64,000 nucleotides of DNA, from positions 62,001 to 126,000 of the forward strand of contig NZ_BAFT02000112.1 of assembly GCF_000308475.2 (NCBI RefSeq). The letters run 5' to 3'. A program made the position numbers and the translations under genes. Every line of letters begins with the position of its first letter. Position 1 is the stretch's first letter. This document shows positions 1 to 12,000 of this stretch, in pieces. Source of the stretch: Nocardia brasiliensis NBRC 14402 (GTDB lineage Bacteria; Actinomycetota; Actinomycetes; Mycobacteriales; Mycobacteriaceae). The notes beneath the pieces are model-generated. The model ran no database searches. It saw only the letters and a program-made list of their open reading frames with translations, and was not told the DNA's origin.

Positions 1-3000
1 GCGGACGGTCCCGATCCACACCCTGCCGCTGCAGTTCGTTGAGCCTGGCATCGATACCCGTGACGAGCTGGTCGAGCCGGTTGAACTCCCGGACCGACTG
101 CTGCAGGCTGCGGATGGCTTGTTCGCGCAGTTCCCGCTCCGGCCCCGCCACCGGCTCGTGCACCACCCGGCCGGGGCTGTCGAGGTTGCCGGGCACCCGC
201 ACCGTTCGGGTGCGCGCCTCCTGGTAGAGGTCGAGCACCCGCCGGTCGAACGCGTCACCGCTCAGCTCCGGCACATCGAGACGCCGCGCGAGGTCATCCC
301 TTGCGGCACGGGCGGTTTCCCGTTCCCGAGCGCGGTCTGCCCGTTCCTCGAGCAGCCGGTCGTATTCGGCCTCACGGGTTTCCAGCGGCGCGTACTCGGC
401 GTCCAGCCGGGCCAGCTCGGTGGTCAACCGCGCGAGCGTTTCCTCGTCGGTCGCGATCCGATTGCACAGCCGCTCCAGCTCTTTCACTCGGAGCACGTCG
501 TGCGGCAGCCGCTCCTGACCCTCGATGCGGTGGTGGTTCAGTTCGCGCAGCGTGTCGGCAAGGGCGTCGCCCGGACGCAGGGCCGCCCAGTCGTCGGACG
601 GATCGACACCGAGCAGCGTGGCGAGCTCGTCGCGCCGGCGCACCGCGCTGTCGCGGTCGGCGATCACCTGGTCACGCGACTCGACCAGCTCGGCGCGACG
701 CTCGGCGGGATCCACCTCCGGCGTCGGTGCCGGATCGGGATCAGGTGGGGTCGGCCCGCCTTCAGGTTCGGCAGCACCCTTCGGCCTCGTTGTGCCGCTT
801 TCATTTTCGGAGCTGACCGGCTGTTCGGGAGCACCCGGACGCTGCGGTGCGCCCGGCTGCCGCGGACCCGCACCACCCGGCTCGCCCGGTCCGCTCGACG
901 GATCTTCGGGCGGCATCGGGCCGTCGTCCGGCCGCGCGTTCTGCTCGAGAATCGTCAACCGATCGAGCACGGATTGATACCACTCGGGGTGCGCGGCGAA
1001 CTCCGGCTCCATCGCCTCGATCCGGCGGCGGATCTCGGCGAGCTCGGCCGCACCGACCTCGTGCCGGCGCCAGTGGATCGTGCCATCGGCGCCGCGATCG
1101 AAGAAGTGGTAGGCGAACCCACTGGTGGTTTCGGCATCACCACGCCGGCCACCGACGAACGCGAGGCTGTGGTCGATGCCGCTGATCTGACCGTCCCGGG
1201 TGGCCAGCCAGTTCGTCATGCCGCGGTCCGGCATCCGGATCAGCACGTCCAACAGGCCCATACGCACACCGGCGGGAGTGTCGGTGAGCCCGGTCTGCTG
1301 CGGGCTCCAGGCTCCCGGATGCAGGCTGCTCGGCCAGTCGCCCGGCATGAACTGCATGAAGATCATGTTGTCGCTGACCCGGATGATGTGCGGCACGTTC
1401 GCCCCGACCGCCCGGCCGACCAGCGCCGCAAGCACTTCCGCGTCGGCGTGGATCGGATTGCTCAGCGTCTTGCGGATCAGCTGCGTGCCGTCGGCGAGGG
1501 TGATCAGCTCGACCCGTTCGGCCATCTGCAGCGCACCCTCGCTGAGGATCTCTACGCGGATCTCCTCGCCCGAGGTCGGCGCGTCCTCGACCCGAGCCAC
1601 CGCGCGGGCGAGATCCGCTGCGCCCGTGTCGGATTGGTTCGGGTCACGGGGGGAGTCGCCCTGCGGCGGGCGGTTCGGGCCACCCTCGGGCCCGTCGCCC
1701 GGATCACCGACCGGCGGTGTCGCCGGCGGTTGCGGCGGCTTCTTCCCGCCGCCCGCGCCCTCCGCCGTCGATGGTGCGATCGGTTCCTGCAGCACTGCGG
1801 TTTTCGGCTCGCCCGGACGTGAACCTTCGCCCGGTTCAGCCGGTTTGCGCGAACCGGGGTCTTCGTTCGACTGTCCCGGACGTACCGGTGCGCCACCCTC
1901 GCCGGGTGTCGGCCGCGGGCCGGGCGTAATCGGCTCACCCACCGGGGCCGCACCGCTCGGTGGCAGTAGATCCACGATGGTCACACGGCCTGCGTCATCC
2001 ACCTGAACTTGCCGGTAGACCACGTCGATGTGCTGCTGCGCCAAGGAATCACGCAGTTGGTCGCCGAGGATGTGCTCGGGCGCGCGGAACGGCGAGACCA
2101 CGAGGATACGCTGCGGATCGCCAGGGAGTACTGCGACGCCGTCCGCATTCCGCAGCGGTTGCCCCTCCGTGGCGAGCACGTCACGCGCGATCACCGCGCC
2201 CGCTTCGGCGCACAGGTCGCTCTTGGTCCGCACCGACTCGTGATACTGGCCGAGGCTCTGCGCCAGCGTGCCCATCAACCGGGTGACCTCGGCATACCGC
2301 TGTTGCGCGGCATTGCGATCGTCGAAGTACTGCACCATCTCATCGGGCCGGATGCCGGTGCGGTTGTTCAGCTCGGTGATCCGGGCGTCGGCGGTGTCCG
2401 CGACTTCCCGCGCCCGCTCCTCCATCTGCCGGGGAGTCAGGCCGTCGGGGTCGACGCCGAGCCCGCGCAGTGCCGCCCGCGCGCCATCGAGCAATTGCGC
2501 ACCGCGGGCCGCCTCATCGGCAATTCGCGTGACAAGGCTTTCGAATTCCGGTGTGCGGGTGGTGGGTTCGTACGCTCGCGGCGCACCGACCGTCGACCAC
2601 TGCCCTTGCGGCGCGCCGGTCTGCGGACGATTCCCTCCGGCCGGAACCACCGGATCACCTGCGGGTGCGCCGGTTTCACCCTGTCCGACATTCTCACCAG
2701 GACCACGCTGCGGCACATCGGCACCCGCCACCGGCCCCGCATGCGGACCGGTCTGGTTTTCCGGCGCCGGTCGGGCTTGCGGGTCCGCACTCGACCGCGG
2801 CGCAGTACCGGCGGGTGCCTGACGCACCTGCTCTCCCCCACCCGCCTGTGCGGGTTCAGGGACCGACGGAGCTTCGTGCACCGGCGACACCGGACCGGCC
2901 TGCGGACGCGACGGCTCACCCGGCTGCTGGGCCTTGCGCGACTGCGGTGCCTCGCTCGCGGTGCCTTCGCCGGTCTGCGGAGCCTGACCCCGCCCCGGAC

Positions 3001-6000
3001 GCGCGACCTCGCCAGGCGCGACCGCACCTGGCAGCGGCGCTTGCCCCGACTGCGGCGTCACGCCTCCCGGCGGTGTCTCGCGCGACTGCGGCGCTTCGCC
3101 GACCACCGGGGTCTCGCGGACCGGCGGAACCGCGCCCTGCTGGGGCGTTTCGCCGGGCTGCGGAGTCTGCCGCGACTGCGGCGCCTCGCCAGGTGTGTGC
3201 TCGCCCTGCTGCGGAGTTCCGCGGGACTGCGGGGTTTCGGTGGTCGGAGGTTGCTTGGCACCGCCGCCATCGCTCGTGGAGTGGGGTTCCGGGCGGGAGA
3301 TGGGCAGGGCCGAAGCATCCGGCGGATCGACGCGGTGCACCTGGGTGCGGCCGTCTTCACCGACGACGAGACGGAAAAGCACTACGTTGTCCCGGTTCGG
3401 GCCGACGACGTCGGCGAGGTCCGGATGCTGCGCGACCGCCCGATCGATCAGCGTCGCGGGTTGCGCCGACTCGCCGCGCAGCACGACCACCACCTGGCGC
3501 GGGTCACCATCGATCACACCGACCTGCGGCAGATCCGTGAGCGGACGAGCACCGACCTGAGCCAGCACATCGTCCCGAAGCTGTTGCGTGAGTTGCCGAT
3601 CCAGCTCGGCAGCGGTCCGTTCGGCATCACCCTTCCGCTCGAACGCGCCTTCGGCCTCGGCCTGATCGCGCGCCTGCTGCAACTGCTGCTCGGCGTCGTC
3701 GCGGGCGCGCAGCGCGTCGGCCTTGGCCTGCTCCAGCCGATCGATCTCCGGGTGCTGCTGCGGCGTCTCCGCGACCGGCAAACGCTTCGCGGCACCGCCA
3801 TCGCTGGGCGCGTCGGGCTCCGGCCGCACGGCGTGCAGCGGCGGCGCATCCGGCGGATCTTCTCGACGGACCTGCGTGCGCCCGTCTTCGCCGGGGGTGA
3901 GCCGGAAGACGATGGCATTATCACGGTTCGGTCCGACAAGGTCACCGAGGTCCGGATGCGCTGCGACCGCCCGGTCGAGCAACGTGGTCGGATCCGACTC
4001 CCCGCGCACCACCACGACCACGCGACGCGGATCCCCATCGGTCACACCGACCTGCGGTAGACCCGGCAACGGACGGGCATCGACATCGGCCAGTGCGTTA
4101 TCCCGAAGCTGTTGTGTGAGTTGTCGATCCAGCTCCGCCGCATCGCGTTCGGCGAACCGCTGCCGCTCGAACGCGGCCTCCGCCTCGGCCTGATCCCGCG
4201 CCTGCTGCAACTGCTGCTCTGCCTCGTCCCGAGCCCGCAACGCATCGGCCTTGGCCTGCTCCAGCCGATCGATCTCGGCTTGGCGGCGCTGCGTTTCCAG
4301 TTCGGCGGCCCGCTGCCGTTCGGCGACCGCTTCGGGCGATTCCACCGGTTCCGGCCGTACGGGCGAATCCGGTTCCCCGGCAAGCAGTTCCATGCGCTGA
4401 GTCCGCGGCAGCGCGCGGTCGGCGTCGTGCTGCTCGAGGCGGTCTTCCAACCGTGTCACCTCAGCGGCGGCAGCGTCGAACTCTTGCAGTGCCCTGCTCA
4501 GATCGTCGATGCGCTGTCGCCCAGCCTCGTCCGGCTGCTCCGCGCGCAGCTCCGCCAGCCGGGGCGCAGGATCCTCCGCAAACACCACGTCCGCGTCGAC
4601 GCCCGCCGCTCTGGCCGCCTCGAGCAAGGCGTCGGTGCGCGCTTCCCAGGCAACTCGAGCCTTGGCGAGCTGGAGTTCGTAGCGATCGCGGGGCAGGAAC
4701 GGTTCCGGCGGGTTGAGCGGCTCGGGCGCATACGGGATGCCGGCCCGCTCTCCGGTCAGCGGGGGACGATTCGCGTCCCAGTGATAGCCCTCGGCGACGG
4801 CGTGCGCGTTCGCGTGATGCCAGGTCTTGCCCGCGTTCGCCGGGTCACGCAGGTAGTTGGACTCGGCGAGCGCGTCGAGCAGCAGCACGATATCCGCGGG
4901 CAGCGGTTCGCCTTCGACGATCCGATTGATGGCCTCGGCGACATCGGCCAGCTGATCCATCCGCCGCAGTACCGGCCGGCCGCTCGGATCGGCGTGGTCG
5001 CTGGCCAGGTGCTCGTCGAAGAGCAGATGGTCGAGGATCTGCCGCAGCTGCGCGGTGCTGAACTCCGGGAAATCGAGCCGGGGCGGGACGTGGTCGAAGT
5101 CCAGATCCGGCGGTTTCAGGGCCGGGTTCTGCCGTTCGATTTCCGGGGTCAGCGGGCGCATCGCCGGGGTCAGTTCCGTGACGAGGCGCGCGATGTCGGC
5201 ATCGGTGATCGGGCGCTGGTTCCGAATGTCCAACAGCTGCTGGCGAATATCGGCGATCTGGTCGCGGATCTCGACCCGGTTGTCGGTGTCGAAGTGGTTG
5301 GCGAACTTGTTCGCGAGCCGATCGATCTGCTCGTTGATCAGTTGCAACTGCTTGTCGACATCCGGGCGGCTCAGGTCGACACCGCGATGCGGATCCACCA
5401 GTTCCTCGCGGATGTGCTTCAGCACGTCCTGCGCACCGGCAACCCGCTGCTGCTGGCGGTAGTCGGCCAGCGGCCCGGCCATCCGATCGGCCAGCTGGTC
5501 GTCGGCGCGGAATCGCTCGTATTCGCGGTCGGCCCACTGCTGCACCTCGCGCCAGCGCGCGACATCGGCGTCGATCGAGCGCTGCAGCCACTCCGGAATC
5601 TCGACCCGGTGACCGAGCGGTGCATGCTCCGAGGGCTCCCACCGCCGGTACATCGGCTGGATATTGGACTCCGGCGGCTTGTACCAGTCGAACGACGACC
5701 ACACGGTGCCGAAGATCGGCATCTTCTGCAACCACGGCCGCGCCTTGACCCAGTCGCCGATTTCCGGGTGACGATGGATCCAGTCCCGGACCATCGGATG
5801 GTCGATGGCGGCGAACAGGGTGCGCAGATTCCGTTGGATGGCATAGACATCCCCGCCGAGGTGGATAGTCTCGATCGAATCCGGGTCGACACCCAGGCCG
5901 TCGTAGAGCACCGGCGCGCTCATCGGATTCATCGGCAGCATGTTCTTCGCGATATGCCCGGGCGGGATATCGGCGAAAGGCGTTGCCAGATCGTTGATGA

Positions 6001-9000
6001 AGTCGGCCAGACCGGCCCACCAGTCGGGGTTGGGCTCCTCCCAGTGATCCGGCGTGCCGTCCTCACGGTTGGTGCGCCATTCGGGCCTGGCCGGATTGAC
6101 CGGATGCCACTGCCCGTCACCGTCTTGCCAGCGGACCACCAACATGCCGGGATCCCCGTTGATCCAACCGGTTTCGGTGCGCTCGAGCCGGGGGCCGGGC
6201 ATACCGACATCGCGCCACCCGCCTGCCCGATCGGTGACGATCTGGTGGTATTCGACGCGCGGATGCCGCAGCATCGCTTGCGCGGCAGCGGGACTGCGGT
6301 TCAACGCGTCGCGCAGCGCATCATCGAATGCGCGGTGCGGGTTCTCGTGTTCGGCCCGCGGACCGAACACGATGATTCGCGGGCGCTCACCGTAGATGAT
6401 GCCGACACGGTCGGTCACCATGTGCCCGCCCTGCGCGGTGATGAGGTCACGCCACAACCCGGTGGCGCGGGTCATCTCGTCTTCGAGCCTGCCGATGGCG
6501 TTGTCGGCCGCGAGCACATCCGCGGCCGCGGACTCCAGCAGATCGAGCATCGCGAGGCGGTCGGCCATTTCGTCGACCCGCATCGTCCGCGAACGCTGGT
6601 GTTCCATCTCCTCGGCCAGCCGCTGCGGATTCTCCAGCAAGCTGCCCTCGTCGATCTGCAACGCGCGCGCCAGGTCGGTGACCATCATGCGCTGCACCCT
6701 GGTGTCGCGGAGTAGCTCGGTGCGCTCACCCGCCAGCCGATCCAATTCGGGGGCAAGGTCTTCGGTGGGCGGCCGATCGAGACCGACGCCGTCTTCCCGC
6801 AACTGGGCCATTCGCGCGTCGATCTGTTCGATCGCCTGATCGAGCCGGTTGAACTCGGCGAGCGCCTCCGCGAGTTCGCGGATCTCCCGTTGCCGCGCCA
6901 CCGCTTCGGGCCCGGACAGCGGCTCGCGCACGATCCGCTCCATGCTGTCCAACCCGCCGCGCACGTGCACCTTGCGGCCCTGCGACTCGTCGTACAGGTC
7001 GAGCACCCGGCGCTCGAACGCGTCGCCGTCGAGATCGGAAATACCGTGCCGCACCGCCAGTTCATCCCGGATGGCCCGTGCCGCTTCGCGATCCTGGAAC
7101 AGCTGCCGCCGCTGGTCGAGCAGGCGGTCGTATTCGCCCTCGGGGGTCTCGTTGCGCGCCGCCGCCTCACGTTCCGCGGCGAGCAACGCCAGATCCCGGT
7201 CGATCCGGGCGATTTCGGCGTCCGCGTCGGCGATCCGGCTCACCTGGTGTTCCAGATCCCGGACTCGCTCCGCGACCACCGCCTGTTCGCGCAATTCCGT
7301 GGTGCGCCCGAGGATCTCATCGATCGTGTCGGACAGGTTCTCGGGCCGCAGGCCGGGCGCGTCGACATCGGAGTCGACCCGCAAACGCATCGCGAGTTCG
7401 GTGCGCTGCCGCAGCGCATCTGCGCGCTCCGCGAGAGCACGGTCGCGCGCGGCCTCGAGTTCCTGCTGCCGCTGGGCGAACACTTCCTCCGGTGTCGGGG
7501 TCGGCTGCTCGGGTGTCGGCGCGGGCCGCTCCGGTGTCGGTGCGGGCTCCTCGGGCGTCGGCGTCTGCTCCGGCTCGCGCGCCGCCGGCTTTTCCGGGTT
7601 CTGCCGGTCGCCGTTGTTCGCGTCCTCGTCGCCCGGATCACTTACGCGCGGTGAAGTTTCCGGCGGCTTCTTACCGCCACCGGCACCCGCGGCTTCCGGT
7701 TCGGCCGCCGACTCGCCGAGCGGCCAGACCTTCTTGTCGCCCGGGTGCGGCGGCTCACCTTCGGACTCGCCTGTGCGGCTCCGGTTTTCGGGATCCTCGG
7801 CGCGATGTCGACCGGCCGGCTCCGGCGGGGCCTCGGCGGCGACCCGCGGCAGCACGCCGTCGGCGATATCGCGGGAGAACTCGGCTCGCAGCGCGGCCAT
7901 GCGCGCCTGCCATTCGGCGTGGTCGGCGCGCATCTGCGACGCCCAGTCAGCAGGTCCGGTATCGGCGATCTGCCGCATCGCCGCCGCGTGCTCGGCGGCC
8001 ATCCGCGCCGTCCACTCCGCTTGTTCGGCGCGCATCCGTGCCGACCAATCCGCGAGACTCTCATGCCTGCCCTCGTCCCGCGCGGGCGTCGTCTCGGCGT
8101 CGTCGCCCGCCCGCATCGGCGGCTCGTTCGCCGGCCGCGGTGCGCCTTCGGGATTCGGAACCCGTTGTGGTGCAGCAGGATCGGCGGGCGCCGCGACACG
8201 GGGTACGCCGTTTGCATCCGGCCGTGGCAGGCGCGGCGGCAGCGCGTCGGCGCCCAGCGCCGCCAAGTCCATCAGCATTCGGTGCAGGACCTGGGCGGGC
8301 TCGCTCGCCCGGGAGCCGTTGAGTTCGACATCCAGGAAGGCGTCGGCGACCGCCTCGCCTGGATTGAACACGCCGTCCTGGCCGAAGCTGTAGGGGCTGA
8401 GCTGGCGCAACCACCGGTCGTAACCCTGCGGGGTGGCCGGGAACGCCGGATCCGATGCCGCCTTCTGCTTGTAGTACTCCTGCAGTACGTGATCCGCGTA
8501 CGTCAGCGAATGCGGATCGGCCGGGTTCATCGGCCGTAGCGAGGCCCGCTGGCCCTGCATGTCCACCACGTGACCGAATTCGTGCGTCAGGATGCCGAGC
8601 ACCGCCCGGCCGTCGCCCATCATGTTCGGGCCGAACCGGCCGTTGTTCAGGCCACGCTGCACCTCCTGCCGGAAGGCGTCCATGCTGCCGACGAAGTCCG
8701 AGCTGAACTTGATCGAATCGGCCCGCCGCAGACCGGTTTCCGGGTTGATCCCGGGCAAGACCATCGCCAAGCAACGGCCCCGGAAATCACCGATACCGAT
8801 GGTGCGCAGGTCCATGTTCGGGTACTTGCCGCGCAGATCGACTATGCCCCTGGCGATTTCACGCGCCACCTCGGCATCGACACCCGGCCGGTCGAACCCG
8901 TAGACGACGAGTCCGGTGTCCTCGGCCAGCTTGGCGCCGACCTCGGCCGCGCTCAACGGCGTCCACTCGTCGGTGATGTGCGGCTGCGGCGGCACATCGT

Positions 9001-12000
9001 CGCCGGGTCGATGCCCGCCCTCGGCGCCGTCGACCGGTGCGTCCGGCCGAGGCGGCATCAGCCGTGAGCCCACCTCGCGCTCATGCGACAACGCGGTCGC
9101 CATCTTCCCCGGATCATCCGCCCCGCCCGGCCGGGGCCGCGGCTGCGTCGACGAATCCGCGGGTTTGACCTCAGGCGAGGATTCCCCTTCGGGCCGCGAC
9201 GAATCCGGCGGTCGCGCATCCCGTGGCGGACCGGGCGGATCGCCGACAGGTGGCGCTTCCGGCATCCGGTTCGGCGCGCCCGCCTCCTCGGCGGCGCGGC
9301 GCTGCTGATCGAGCACGCTCTGCTTGGCCGCGTCCGACGGCGGGTACTTGGTCATCCGATCGGTGGCGCTGTCCGCACCGTCGAGCATGTGGTGGCAGTT
9401 GGCGCAGAACGGAGCGTCACCCGCCCGGCCACCGAACGGGAACTGCGGTGCGTGGATCAGTGCGGCCATCGCGGCGCGGTCGTCGGCCAGCCCGGCGTTG
9501 CGGCGGTCCCACAACATCTGGTTGGTGGCCTTGACCTCGGCGTGGCCGAACGGCTCGTCGGGGTGCGGATGCGGTTCCGTCTTCGGCACATTCGGGTCTT
9601 CGTCGTGACTGTACGGACCGTTTTCCTCCATGAGCCGGAGGTTCTCTTTCAGCGTCGGGTGTGCGTCCGCGTCGGCGATGATGTCGGAGCGCTTGCCGTT
9701 CGCGGCCTCGTAGACGCGTCCGGTCTCCCGGTCGATGCCCACGGACATGCACGCGCCCTGCGCCTTTCGCGCCAACACCTTGTCCGCTGCGGCCTGCCGG
9801 TACAGGTCCGCGCGTTCCGCGCCGAGGGCGCGCACGTAGTCATCGATCGGCACGCCGTCGACGTGGGTGATGAGATCTGTGCCCGCATCACGCGTCACCG
9901 TCGACTCGTCGAGCGTCCCCAGTGGATGACTGTCGACTTCCGGTCCCGGCAGCGGCGCGCCGTTGTCCGGCACGATGAACGACGAAGGCAGCGGCCGTGT
10001 TTCGTCGGATAGATGTCCGTCGTGCAGCGGGCCCGCATCGGCATTGGCATCCGGCTCGCGATGCGCGCCGTCGTCGGTGTGGTTTGTTTCGTCCGCGGGA
10101 CGGGTGGCCGGTTCGGGGGTTTCCTCGGCGGGGCGGGGGCGGGTGTCGGTGGTGTCCGCGGAGGCGCGGTCGGCGGGGGGCGCGGCTTCTCTGGTTGGGG
10201 TGGTGCGGGTTTCGGGGGCGTCGGCGGCTACCGGTTTGATGACCAGGTAGCCCTTTTCGCGGGCTACTTCCTCGGAGAAGATTCCGGCTACGTCTTTGAC
10301 GCCCGGGATGGGGCTCTCGCCCTCGTGCAGGCCGGCGAGCCGCAGCAGCCCTTCGGGGGTGGTCGCGGCAAGGTCGAGATCGCTGTCGGCGCGGAACGGT
10401 TCGCCGGTCTTCTCCGAGATTCCGGTTTGGCGGCTGCCGAAAAGCACTAGGGGCTCGCCGGTTTCGGCGACGGAGCGGCGCACGGCGTCCAGCATCTCCG
10501 GCGTCACACCGGGGCCGGGCTCGCCGATCATCTCGACGTCGGGCAGGTCGGTGTCTCGGCGCGGAGCGTCTGTGTCGGGCCCGTCGAGATCGGCGGGTGG
10601 TGAGGTGTCGGAAAGCTCGTGGCGTGGGCTGCCGGTGCCGTTGTGCTGCCTGCCGTCGAACGGCTGGCCGACCCGGGCCGGATCGTGCGCGCCCGCTTCC
10701 TGATCGAGAATCCGGCGGCGGTCGGCGTCACTGATCGGATGTTCCGGCCGTCCCTCGTGCCCGGCCAGGAGGATGGCGCGAATATTGCGCACCTCCCCTG
10801 TCGTGCGCGGCGGGAAGCTGTGATTGTCCAGTCCCGCACCGATATCGCGAACGATGATGTTGTCGCCGCCGACGTTGATCAGCTCGTAGGCGTGCGCGCC
10901 GACACCGTGCTCGTCGCGCCCCGCGTAGGTGTCGACGACCAAGGCCGAGGAGCCCTCGCCCAGGGCGATGAGCTGCTGCCGGATCTGCTCGTGCGTATCG
11001 ACGGGACGCAACTCGCCGCCGGCCAGCGCCTCCAGTTCCCTGGCGGTCATGCCGTCCGGGCCGATGGTGCGCTCCGGCAACCAGATATGGTCGCCGTGCC
11101 GGTTGCGCAGGTCGATCAGCGAGTCCTCGCCGCAGCGGCCACGGCGGTCGTCCAGCTGGTTGGCCGGATCGTTGTCGAGGCGGGGATGCGGTCCGGCCGG
11201 AGGCGTGCCGTCGGGCGAACTCTGTTGCGGCGGAGTGTGATCGGATTGGACCTCACCGATGTTGTCCATCCGCACCGGCACACCGTTGCGATCCAGGCCG
11301 AACTCGGAGATCTTGACCTTGCCGTGGATATTGACGTGCGCCTTGTGGTACTCGATGTCCAGAGTGCCGTCGTGGTGCGCCTTCAGCAGCTCGTCGCGTG
11401 CACGCAGAAGCGCTTGTCCCTCAGACGAATCGACATCGATGCCACGAGCGCGCAACTGCTCCGGCGTCTCGGACAAGATGGTCTTCAAGTTGTGGTCGAT
11501 GGCCAGCGTGCGCCGCAGGTACTCCGGCGAGCCTTGCTGCGCCCTGCCGTCCACGGTGTTCGCACCGCCGAGCCCGGAACCGACACCCTTGGCCTCGATC
11601 ACAACCAACTTGGGTGGTCGTGGCGGGTTGCCGTCCGAGCCGTCGTTGCCCGGCACCAGGATCGCGTAGTCGACCATGTCCGCGCCGTCCCGCGCGCCCT
11701 TGAACGGACTGATGATCACCGCATCCGGGTGCAATACCGGATCGAGCCCGAAAGCCTTCGCACCGAGCTCGCCGAGCAGCTTGGAGGCGTTCACCATCTT
11801 CGGGCCGAGTTCGTTGTACTTCTCGGCTTGACTCTGCAGATCATTCAGCTTCTCGAGCTTTGCCAGCTTTGCTTCGTCGGTCAGCCCGGGGTCCGCCATG
11901 ACCTTGTCGGTCAGCCGGTTGATCACCGTATCGAGCTCGCTGGCCTTCAGCTGCGGGATCTCCTTGATCCCGTACTGCGAGAACTCCGGAATGAGATTCT

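Noticed and set aside
119..6715. Long plus-strand open frames (119-1822, 2009-4060, 4112-6715)
   Set aside because: They are antisense in codon register to the giant minus-strand gene and read as Arg/His/Leu-rich shadow protein; the motif-bearing frame is the minus strand.
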